Source: Cucumis sativus (taxonomy: Eukaryota > Streptophyta > Magnoliopsida > Cucurbitales > Cucurbitaceae). Taken from it: a stretch of 64,000 nt of DNA. Position numbers and translations under genes: made by a program. Under the pieces are notes generated by a model. The model was not told the origin of the DNA. It saw only the letters and a list, made by a program, of their open reading frames with translations, and searched no databases. Below are positions 1 to 10,220 of the stretch, piece after piece. Each line of letters begins with the position of its first letter. The first letter of the stretch is position 1. Location: contig NC_026660.2 of NCBI RefSeq assembly GCF_000004075.3, positions 17,999,837 to 18,063,836 of the forward strand. Reading direction: 5' to 3'.

Positions 1-1552
1 AGCACGATGGCATTCATCAATGATCATCAAGCATATGGTTCCCAGTCTAAAATATGCCTTCCTCAGTGCATCAAGAAGAATTTGGGGGGTCATGACGAGT
101 ACCTATACAGCAATTATATATGAAAAAGGCACAAAAAGGATACCCTGAATCAAAAACCAAGAAGCAAAAGTGAGCCCAGAGATATTTGCAAGTTAAATAA
201 TTTAAAATTTTAGTCTGGCTTAAAATTAGTTGATTCAATAGGTAGTGTACTTAAAAAATAGGGTTTAAAGTTGAAACCAAAAAAAAAAAACAACAACAAC
301 AACAAAAGAAGTTGGTGCAATACTGTCTTACTCTTTTACTATCAATAACCATTGTGAATGAAACGTATTCTTTTAATTTTACTGGCAATAGCAACTAGAT
401 GGTCTCTACCTTTCTGACCTAATCAAATCATAAGCAGTAGAATAATAATAGACGTCACCTTTAACTGGTAGAGATTGAAAGCAGGGCCATACTATGAAAA
501 TATGTTCTAAATTTATAGCATACTGCTGATCCAGTGGACATGATCTCAGTTAATTAACATGACATGTCCTTGTATTTGCATTCTGCGATGTCCGTATCTT
601 TTCAAATGACAGTCATGCTTCAGATTTTATCAGGTAATGTTGCTTGAAAACCCAATCGAGGAGACAACCGATAACAATGGGAACAAAGTACACAATAATC
701 ATGAATAATTCCAACAACAAACTGAATGTTGCAGTCCTTAAGGTTTACTCAAGAACCAAGATTCAGAATCATGGTCGATTTTCTTAATAATATTACATTA
801 CAAATGAATGAGGACTCTACCCGAGGAAAGACATGTGGAACATTAACTTTTAACCGCAAAACAGGGGAGTGAAAAAGATTGCAATAGTAACAATCAAAAT
901 TAACCAACGTCAAATATAAGAATACATGTATAACATACATCGCGTTCGCTTGTTTCTTTTTCCCAGCAGTTCATATTCCAATCATCAACCCCCATAGCAC
1001 CATAATACTCCGCCACTTCAAAATCAGTATGATCCTTAATAACGTTAAATTGCTGCAATTCAAAATACCAAGTTTTCAAAATACAAATCAAGCGTCGGCA
1101 AATTGCAGTGACATTCCTAAGTAAGGAAAAACTAATAGCCTAGAGTGCGTACCTGGTGAACCAAATGCACAGTGGGAGCCAAGAAAATTATTAACTTCTT
1201 ATCACTACTGGACTTCATGGCTTTTCCAATTTCTTTAATAAGCATCACTGCGATCATGGTCTTTCCAGAACCTGTTCCCAACACAGCTATGGTGTTCCTC
1301 CTCATCCCAACTTCAAAGACCTCCATTTGATACCTACAGTGCACCAATATTTAAGCAGCAAATCATCTATCAATCGGTGCGTCGGGAAGTAATGAAAACT
1401 AACAAAACAAAAAGAAAAATGCTAAGACACCTTCTAGGAATGAAGCCTTCGGCCACATTGAAATTGGACTGATCAGAAGCAACGCTGGGCTCCAGGTCAC
1501 TGAATCTTCTCTTGCGAGCACCATCGCGATTTTCCTCCTCAGGCTCGTGCAT
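1..1552 (-). CDS. DCL3: Dicer-like 3 (DCL3) endoribonuclease, first four coding exons, gene continues off the left edge
   Basis: DCL3-type Dicers cut double-stranded RNA into 24-nt siRNAs for RNA-directed DNA methylation in the nucleus. Coding exons on the minus strand are 1431-1552, 1153-1333, 939-1052 and 1-102, with phases that join cleanly (519 nt, 173 codons). The ATG at 1552 is the first in frame and gives [20 protein letters not shown], an acidic/basic leader. The helicase domain follows: Q-motif-like [10 protein letters not shown], Walker A GTGSGKT (about residue 62), motif Ia [37 protein letters not shown], and the DECH box (motif II) just before the window edge. Wording and exon order match DCL3 better than DCL1, DCL2 or DCL4; that comparison is from memory. 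The RNase III, PAZ and dsRBD parts lie outside the window. The COPT5-like gene is divergent, about 1.06 kb away. Confidence 0.9.
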
Positions 1553-2613
1553 GTCAAACTTCGCTGATAAAATGACAAAAGCCAAGAGGAAAATGATCGG
1601 AACCCTAAAAACTATGGAAGAACATGGACGTTAAACTGATTATATTGTCCTGGAATCATCCGTTATCATCTTCCGGTATCCTCCCAATGTAAAGTGAAGT
1701 AGCAGAATAATGTAGCGATGCTCCGCCACGCTCCGTGGTCGAAGAATCAGTGTGTGTTGGGAGTCAAACCGGAAGAGTGTGCTATTGTGCGCCAAAGAAA
1801 TGAAGTAAATTAAACATCAGTGTATCTGGGACTTTATGATTTTACGCAAATTAAACAGCAATAAAATACCCATCTCCATTAATAATTTAGCAAAGGTAGT
1901 TTTAAAAAAACAATTTATTTTTTTTTAGAAAGTAAGAACATAGAATTCAAAATAATAAACTTCAAATATGATTTTTCAAACAAGTAAATAGGTTTATTAT
2001 TTATATTCTATATATATTTTTGTTATAGGAACAATATGGTTAAAATATTAAGTATGTGTGTAAAACATCATACACTAGCCCCACATAACATAACAACAGA
2101 AACTGAATCTGACAACAAAACTAAGCAGAAAGCCCCAATCAAATGGAATGGCATAAATGTAAAAAACAAAATATCCAGTGGCATTTCAATTGAACATTGG
2201 TGTTTCGTACACGAGTACTTCCATTTCAATCTCGCAGTACAACAACCCATCCCACCATAAATAAATAATGTTAAAATACATTTTTGTGTCACTATTTTTT
2301 CGATAAATCTAGTTTCTTTATAGTTAATAAATCTTAAGTTTTTTTTATATAAAAGAATAAAATTATGATAATATTTAGAATAATTGTTATATAAAATTAA
2401 AACTATTTTTAAAACTATATTGATTTTCTATAATTAAATACTTTTAAAACAAAATTGAAATGTGGTATGTGATTCAAAAGATGTGTTTACTGTTAGGTGG
2501 AGGTTTTAAAACGACCCGTTTAGCCGAACCCCAACAACAAAACTAGTCTTCTTTACCAAATTCTCACTCTCTCCATCTCTCCGATTTCGTGACTTTTGCT
2601 GCAGGGAGCGAAG
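1553..2613. promoter_or_regulatory. Shared upstream region between divergent DCL3 and COPT5-like genes
   Basis: This 1.06-kb stretch separates the two start codons and has to hold both promoters and 5' UTRs. The DCL3 side (about 1553-1800) is less AT-rich, as expected of a 5' UTR. The middle is AT-rich. A TATATAAAAG at 2346-2355 could be a TATA box for the copper transporter, but it lies about 260 nt from the ATG, so this is weak. Two GTAC cores sit close together at 2207-2210 and 2215-2218. Open frames here show no recognisable protein. Confidence 0.45.
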
Positions 2614-3042
2614 ATGATGCACATGACCTTTTACTGGAGCAGGGAGGTGACTCTCCTCATCAATTCATGGCGGACAACTTCATGGTTTAGCTATTCCCTC
2701 TCTTTGCTTGCTTGTTTCATCGTCTCCATTTTCTACCAGTATTTGGAGAATTATCGAATCCGTTTGAAGCTTCTTCAGTGTCCGAAGCCGTCGCCGTCGG
2801 AGATCGAGGCCCCTCTCCTTCGATCTAAAGTGGCTGGGAAGTTTCAGGCTGTGAGATTTGCTGGAGCTCTGTTTTTCGGAGTCAACTCGGCGATTGGCTA
2901 CCTTCTTATGCTCGCGATCATGTCCTTCAATGGCGGGGTTTTCATTGCAATTGTCTTTGGGCTCGCGATAGGTTATTTGGTGTTTAGGAGCGACGATGAG
3001 GACGTTATTGTTAGTGCGGAAAATCCTTGTGCATGTGCTTAG
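2614..3042 (+). CDS. COPT5: COPT5-type copper transporter (Ctr family), 142 aa, intronless
   Basis: Ctr/COPT proteins are trimeric high-affinity Cu(I) channels. COPT5 in Arabidopsis exports copper from the vacuole or prevacuolar compartment. The ATG at 2614 gives the family-typical start MMHMTFYW, with methionines for copper capture. Three membrane segments are visible: about residues 22-44, 82-104 and 107-125. TM2 carries the essential M-x3-M (M99, M103) and TM3 the packing motif G-x3-G (G116, G120). A loop with [11 protein letters not shown] links TM1 and TM2, and the tail ends CACA, a Cys-x-Cys-like copper site. Length and lack of introns fit COPT5 (about 146 aa in Arabidopsis, from memory). 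A second in-frame Met at 2617 is possible as the start. No defect is visible. Confidence 0.93.
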   Translation: MMHMTFYWSREVTLLINSWRTTSWFSYSLSLLACFIVSIFYQYLENYRIRLKLLQCPKPSPSEIEAPLLRSKVAGKFQAVRFAGALFFGVNSAIGYLLMLAIMSFNGGVFIAIVFGLAIGYLVFRSDDEDVIVSAENPCACA

Positions 3043-4169
3043 GATCAACAAACAGATAAGATCAGAAAGAAACAATTGCTATATCTGCTTCTTTCAATTA
3101 TGAATAGGTTTCTTTCATCGTGTTCGTTTCTTGCAAAATTGATTGGCTCTGTTGTACAATTCTTGTTATTTCAGAATTTGTAGCTTTGTTTTAATGTATT
3201 ATGGGTACAAATTTTGTGCATAGATATGGTAAAATATCACGATTGGGAAAGAAAATCCGTCAGATTGGGGAAATTGAACAGCCAAATTGGGGTAATGGGA
3301 TTGGAAAGTGAAACTGAGGTAAGATGCCCCATACATCAGATCCATCCTTTTCTGTTCTGAAGATAAGAGTGCAGATAATGGCATTTTCAATGATCCAAAT
3401 TTATAAAATCTGGAGAAGGAACCAACGAAGTTTAACTTTTGATTTCAAATTTTCAATGACCAATCATCATTCTATCTTCTTGGGACTGGGAAAGAATGCA
3501 TTTTCTGGATTTGGGCTGAGTTTGTATTCTAGCTTCCTTGTGCTTGTTTTAGATTTATCTCTTTGGTTTAGAATCTCCTAAAACATTTAACTCTGTATTT
3601 GGAGGTTTGGCTAGTCATGGTTGTGAGCTAAAACATTTCGGACTCAATTTAGGTGCATAGCTCTTCTAATTTATGTTGTTTCAATGACCTTTGTTTGTTG
3701 AGCTCTGGAAGATTGAGTTTCTTGCAAGTGCATGTGAGAGATTACCCTCAAATTGACTCGTCAAGGTCATTTGGTGGATTTAGGTTACCAAAGTTTTCTT
3801 TATAGTGTTCTCTTATGGATATATAACTTGAATAACTCATAAATATCTTTTAGGATTACTTAGAGCATACAAAACTTATCCCTAGGTGACTACTAATCGT
3901 TCTTTTACCGCTTTTTTAATTTTTTTAATTTTTTTCATTTATTTATTATTTTTTAAAAAAGAATTTGAGTTTTTAAATTTTAAATTTTAAATCTTAATTC
4001 TTAAATTTTAAATTTATGTCTTAAAATAAAAATATATTTAAAATTTGAAAGTAAAAGTTTTTTTCCTTTCTCTATTTTTTTTTTTTTGAAAAGGTTGAAG
4101 AGGATCAACAAACAACATTTTGCATTTAATGGAGATGGTAAGTTCTTTTTTTATTCATGCTTGATAGTA
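3043..4169. other. COPT5 3' flank and non-coding AT-rich DNA
   Basis: The first 150 bases are likely the 3' UTR. The remainder has only short open frames with no recognisable protein, then AT-rich DNA with A/T runs near 3900-4090. I see no RNA gene or clear transposon here. Confidence 0.4.
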
Positions 4170-5265
4170 TACTTAATTATTTGGCATTCATTTTGGTATT
4201 GTGTTAATTATTCATTTAAATCACTCATTAATTAGCTGTTGTGTTAATCATTTGACATCTTTTATTTATTTGCACCATTTTAATCATTTAGCACTCATTT
4301 GACCTCTCTTAATTATTTGCATCATTATAATTATTTGACAACCATCTCACATTCATTGTGTGTAAATTACTTACACCTATTTCTGAATATTTCATTTGGT
4401 CATTTGACTATTTTGATTGTTAAGTTTTGCATCTTGTTAATTAATTTGGCACTCATTTGACTATTTGATTGCTGCGCTAATTAATTAGCGTTTTGCATTT
4501 GGTTAATTATTTGGCATTTGGTTAATTATTTGGCATTCATTTGGCTACTAAGTTGGTTTTGCACTAATTAATTAGCATTGTGTGTTATGGATTAATTATT
4601 TGACACTCATTTGGATGTTATGCTAATTATTTCATTTGGTTAATTAATTAAACGATGTGTTAATTATTTGGTTTGTTGTATTAATTATTTGACACTCATT
4701 TGACATGCCGATTTAATTATTTGCTATCTTTTTAATTATTTTACATTTTGTGTTAATTGTTTGTATCTATATGGTATCTTAGCGTTAATAATTATCTATT
4801 TGGCATATGTGTTAATTATGCATTTGAAAACACGTTGTATTTGACAGTTTTAATTTTTGACACCCACTCATTCTAATTATTTGACATTCATTTTTGGCAC
4901 TCACTCATTCTAATTATTTGCTTCAGTATACATCTTGCTATTATTATTTGACATTCATTTGGCTACTGTGATTATTTATTTGCATATTGTGTTAAACCTA
5001 CTTTGGCATTCTACTGTTAGTTATTATTTGATACTCATTACTTTGGTCTGACTTTGATCAATTATTTTTCCTCTTTTGGCATTGATCAATTATTTCTCAT
5101 TCTGCATTAATTAATTATTTTGCATCATTTTGAATTAATTAATTATTTTGCATCATTTTAAATTAATTAATTATTTTGCATCCTCCCGCAGTAATTAATT
5201 ATTTTGCATGAGTTGTATTAATTAATTATCTTGCATCTGACGCTAATTAATCATCTTGTACATTT
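4170..5265. repeat. Degenerate AT-rich minisatellite, about 25-32 bp unit
   Basis: The phrase TTAATTATTTG followed by GCATTCATTTGG, GACACTCATTTG or a close variant recurs dozens of times in the same orientation, with irregular spacers. The last part (about 5106-5240) is cleaner: five or so consecutive 27-29-bp units built on ATTAATTAATTATTTTGCAT. The array has diverged and encodes no long frame. It may be an old satellite or minisatellite, or act as a scaffold-attachment-like region. That role is speculation. Confidence 0.75.
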
Positions 5266-5689
5266 TGCACATTGCTTATATTATTCATGTATTTATTTTA
5301 TCTCAGCATATTATCCTTCAAGTATTTTTCAAATTTCATAATCTTTTGTCATTGCTATTATTCATTTTTCAATTTAAATATAAAAATGTAAATTGGAGAA
5401 AAGTATTGTTTTTTTATGAATTTTATAATTTAAATTCGATGAACACATGAAACTTTTTTGTTTGAAATTTAATTAATAGATTGTTTTTAAATAAACACAT
5501 TTCATATTTTAAATGAGGTTGGGAAGTGTTTTTCACGAATTTATTAACTATTAGATACATTAAATTTCTTATTAAACACCTATGATAGAGATTAAAATAT
5601 CAAATTTCGGTATCTTAATATTCTTAAGGTGAATAAAAAAAAAACTTTTAAAACAAAAATAAACTTTCATTTTTTAATGGCTTCTATGC

Positions 5690-6120
5690 CACCCGTAATT
5701 ATCAATCCATGCTTGGGTTTTATTTTTTTTATGTAAACTGATAAACTTGGGACATTTAAATAAAACCTAAATACAAATTTTGTTTTGTGAACCTCTGTAG
5801 TTTAGTTTAAAATATAAAATTGGGTAACCATTTTAAGGGTGTTATAGGGTGCTAACACCTTCCTTACACACAACTGACTCCGGACTTAAATCTCATGAAT
5901 TTACGCAAACTTTTTTTTTTGTGACCAATCACACCATAATATGGTTGGTGGCGACTCCAAAACTATTTATTTATTAAAATTAAATAAACTGAGAGGTCGG
6001 TCGCTCCGTGTAGCGATCACATCGCGACATCTATGTTCAAGTTTACGGGCTCTCCATGATACATTCAGGTCTCACACCTCTAAAGAGTTCGAGTTTGAAT
6101 TCATACATGGACGTCTTATT
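5690..6120 (+). mobile_element. Probable LTR-retrotransposon remnant (LTR-like fragment)
   Basis: The block around 5845-5970 contains GGGTGCTAACACCTTCC, ACTGACTCC, GTGACCAATCACACC and GGTGGCGACTCC in this order. I recall this arrangement from LTRs of plant Ty3-type elements. No gag or pol frame is present and the ends were not resolved, so this is at most a solo LTR or scrap. The short open frames at 5941-6247 are not convincing genes. Confidence 0.4.
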
Positions 6121-6479
6121 TTTTCGTAATTATTTGTGTGATGTTTTGCAACATCTGATAACTGAAAGCTCCTTCTTTGTACTCAACACAAAACTTATAC
6201 CTAATTTTCATCCAACTTTTGTCCGTCAAATAAATATGTTATATTAGTTTTATATACATGTTCTCTCAAAATTTTCAACTAAAACTTATTTTGTGAATAA
6301 TTTAGGTCCAATCTCCCATTTTAGTTAGGTTATTTAACATTTTTTATAAATTCAAATGCAACTTGAAGATAAAATTCATATTCAAAATAGAAATCAATAA
6401 AGATCCCTCGACCTCAAATTTATTAAACTATAATGTATTCAAATTTAATCTAAACTCATGCATTATACTAAATTCATGC

Positions 6480-6640
6480 ATTATTTAAATTTTATATATA
6501 TATTTTAATTACAATAAAAAATATATATATACATACATATATTTACACAAAACTATACATACATATACATACACCATAAACTGTACATACATATACATTA
6601 ACATTAAACATATATATACATACACATTAAACTAAAAATG
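6480..6640. repeat. ATACATACA/TATATA microsatellite-like tract
   Basis: The tract is repeated ACATACATATA and TATATATA with interruptions. It is a simple-sequence region with no coding content. Confidence 0.7.
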
Positions 6641-7339
6641 CAGTAATGAAAGGAGAAGAGGTGAAGAAAAATGGTACCGACAATGAAAGGCCATGGAAGA
6701 CGCATTCGATCGTAGATTATGATGATCGTGTCTTGCCTTATGTATAAGGTCTTCACTGACTGTTGCCTTGTATACAAGATCTTCACCGATTAGCCGTTGC
6801 CAGTCAAGCCTTATATATAAAGTCTCCACCCACAAGTCGTTGTCAGTGATAAAGCAACGACGGCAGTGGTGAATTCGAATTTTAAATTTAAAATAAAAGC
6901 ATATTAATTGTTTGATAGTTTTCATTATAAAAGCATTTAATAGCTAAATGGGTCGGGTCGATCTTCTATTACAACTGGGTCGACCCAATTCGAAGAGATT
7001 ATAAACTATCATAAATAATCAATTAAAAAGAAATAAGGAAGGGAGCAACATGCGTCGTTATGTGAAAAAGAAGCACAAGCCAACCAAGAAGCTTGTGGGG
7101 TCGAAAATGGTTCGATCGTCGACAAAACAATTGAAAACACTATCTCGCTGCCATGGTTGAAGAGAGATGAAGGGAGGTTGAAAAGTCAAAGATGGGTTTA
7201 GGGTTTAACTGAGAGAGATCTACCAGAATATTAACAATATTTTATCATATTTGATGAGTGTTTTTGGATGATGAAAAATTAAATGTATGAAGATCCACGT
7301 ATAACAGTTTTAAATTTAACTATTAGATTCAAAATAATT

Positions 7340-7515
7340 AAGTATACACTAACATTTTAAAAAATTTGCAAATATATAAAATTTTGTCAAATTCTATCAA
7401 TAATATAAGTCTATCACCGATAGATCATATTGTAAATATCGGACTATCACTGATAGATCATACGAGTCCATTAATGATAATTTTACTCCATTTGCAATTT
7501 TTAAAAAATATTATT
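7340..7515. mobile_element. Decayed MITE relic (CTATCA/TGATAG family)
   Basis: Short inverted words such as CTATCACCGATAG and CTATCACTGATAG sit between sequences related to the termini of the better-preserved MITE at 46735-46929. The copy is diverged and no target duplication was found. The 120-residue open frame starting here looks like a by-product of the repeat. Confidence 0.4.
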
Positions 7516-7776
7516 ATTCATAAACTGTGGTCATACATTGGGCCAAATATCTTCAAACACGGAAGAAAGCCCATGAGTAAACCTCTCAACCTTGTCAGCC
7601 TAATTACCTGTTATATTTGGGCTTGGCTCATTGTTGTAGATGACTTTCGTTTAGAAGTGGACTTATTTAAGGCGGACAATAAAACTAAACTGAAGAACGC
7701 AGTTCGGAAACGAAATTTACAAAATTAACCCTCTCTCTCTTCCTCATTTCGCCCATTTTGCAATTGCACCGTTACC

Positions 7777-7941
7777 ATGCCTTTCTTCTTTCTTCGACCT
7801 GAGTCAATCGGTCCCTATCAGAATCCTTCCAAAATTCCAACCATTAAAATCTTCCATGGATGGGTGGTCTGTCGTATCTTAGGTTTTGGATGTTGTATGG
7901 TTGGTTTATATAAATACATGAATATCTGTGGCCATAATTAA
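7777..7941 (+). other. Small unrecognised ORF after a pyrimidine-rich leader
   Basis: An ATG in a good plant context (GTTACCATGC) opens 54 codons starting MPFFFLRPESIGPY, preceded by CCCTCTCTCTCTTCC, which resembles a 5' UTR. I recognise no family. It could be the first exon of a lost or unannotated gene, or chance. Confidence 0.2.
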
Positions 7942-10220
7942 TGGTGAAGCTTGGTAGTTGACACCCTTCTAGTGGCTACTAAATCTTAATCCATATAAAG
8001 TTTGTGAAAATTAGGAAAAAGTATATATTTCCAGTGGTAGGTCACCGGTAGGTGCAACTGATACCCACTCCACCGGCGCCGCATTAAATTCAGCTCATCC
8101 TCTATTTTTCCTTTTCTTTTCCTTTTAAAATCATCAAATCCTAATTATATATATTCCAATATCACAAAGTACTATATATCGGTTGAATAAATGCTTAATT
8201 AATTAAGTGCTTCGGTATTTGATTTGTTATAATATTCAAAAATCTTGTTAACATGCTTGAATATACTCATCAATTTTATAAGCAAGAAAGTTTTAGATTA
8301 TATTAGTCCAATACTATACATTTTCTCAATTAACTGATATGTATGGTTTGCTCTTATATCTCTTCAAGTTGACATGGCAAAGTTATCATACCTCAGCCCA
8401 CAATGTATTCTATCCCTGACGTTAGAGATTTTAAGTCGTCTCTTCCTCCTCCTATTTGTAAGTATTGGAAAAAAAAAAGGGAAAAAAAAAAGAGAAAAAA
8501 AACTCTCTTGGTCCTTAATTAAAATCTGAATCTAGTTTTTATTAGTACACAGGTTTCAAATTTACTATAAATTTATCAGTAAGTTTTAGATTTTGTTTTT
8601 ATTTGACCTCTAAAAGTTTAAAACGATATCATATTCATTTTAATTACTCAGTAACTTTTAGCAACACATTCTAAAAGCAAAAAAAGAAAAAAAAAAACTC
8701 ACTTGAAGTATTTACCAATGCTTGACGGTTTGCCTTGTGGTTGTTTTACTAACACATTTATGGTGCACATTGCTAAAATTTTACTTTTATATGTGCATTA
8801 CTAAAATCTCACCTTTAGCAATACGATAGTAGTTGCTATTCATTATGTTATACAACAAAGTTGCCTATTGTCTCTAAAAGTTAGGGTTATTGTAACCATC
8901 TTTTGCGATATAGGTATGCATTGGTAAAATTCCTATCTTTGTCTCTATAATTTCAAAATACTTTTTAAGAAACTTTGATTTATTGCATTATATAAAATAT
9001 CATAGAGTATTGTGTATCAGTTCAAAAATAATATAATGTTTAATTTAATATATAAATTTAGAAGGAAATTTAATATGTAATCTATTTTCAACCATTTAAG
9101 ATAATTTTTCATTTAAATAAACAAAATTATAAAGGAAGATACAAATTTCCACCATCAATATCCACGTACCATCGTTGAAACAAAATTATCAAAATTACAT
9201 ATATTATATTGCTCACCAAGATGCATGAAAAGTTATATCAACCTACTACAATCATTTCCCAATTAACAAGCTCAAGTTATACATTAACCAAAATTAGTAC
9301 CAAATATACTTAGCTATTACAAGTATACATAACAATAATTCTACACAAAGTCTCTGGAAGTGTAAAAGATCATTTCAAAACAAAGAGTAAAATACTAACC
9401 CCAAAATCTTTGTGTGTCCATATTTTCAACTCTATGAATTAATCCTTTACCATAGTCTACTAAAACATAAAATTTGTCAAATAAACAAAATAAAATATAC
9501 TTAAACCACTTTTGAATAACTTTTTTTTTAAAAAAAGTAGAGTAAATAATGATCACATTCAATAATTAAAACTCTAACATGGAAACAATCCCTCCCCTAA
9601 AAAAAACTCAATCAATACTAGGTTGGTATAAAAACACTTTTTAAGAAACGGTGAAAAAGAGCACATTCATCTCTTGTGTAAAAGAAATCATGAATCAGTG
9701 TATAAACTTCAAACAAACAAAATAATCTAAGAGTAAAAAACTAACATCAAAATGAACAAATATTAGAAATTGATAGAAAAAAATTTACAAAATTCATGTT
9801 CATTAATATTGTCAACCAAACAAAACTAGTTAGCATAGAAAAACAAACCAATTAATGAAACTTAGAACAATAGAGAAGAAAAACTTGAGAAAATAGCAAA
9901 ACTAAATTAAACTTATTAACAAAGAAACTTATTTTTCTTTGTCCATTGAGTTTTAAGGTACTATTATAAATAAATACAAAAGTAACTTAAAAGTCATTAG
10001 AAAAAGAAAAAAAGTATATTTTTTTATAAAAATAAAAAAGAAAGAGCTCGGATTAATTAGCATTGACATTTTAATAAAAAAGAAATATTTGGGCCAATGT
10101 TTCTTCCGTGTTTTCATTCCGATAATAATAAGGTCACAACAACAAACAACAAGCAATAGAGTTGAAAACCCATATCAAAGATCCGCCGTTCCGCTCCTAA
10201 ATTCTCAAAATTACATTCAA
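7942..10220. other. AT-rich intergenic DNA
   Basis: No recognisable protein, RNA gene or intact element is visible. A/T and purine runs are frequent (for example 8468-8503). The last 100-150 bases are probably promoter and 5' UTR of the hydrolase gene. Confidence 0.4.

Noticed and set aside
2680..3075. Minus-strand frame of 131 codons over the COPT5-like gene
   Set aside because: It is the antisense shadow of a fully conserved transporter.
7366..7728. 120-codon plus-strand frame
   Set aside because: It begins in a MITE relic and has AT-driven composition with no conserved features.
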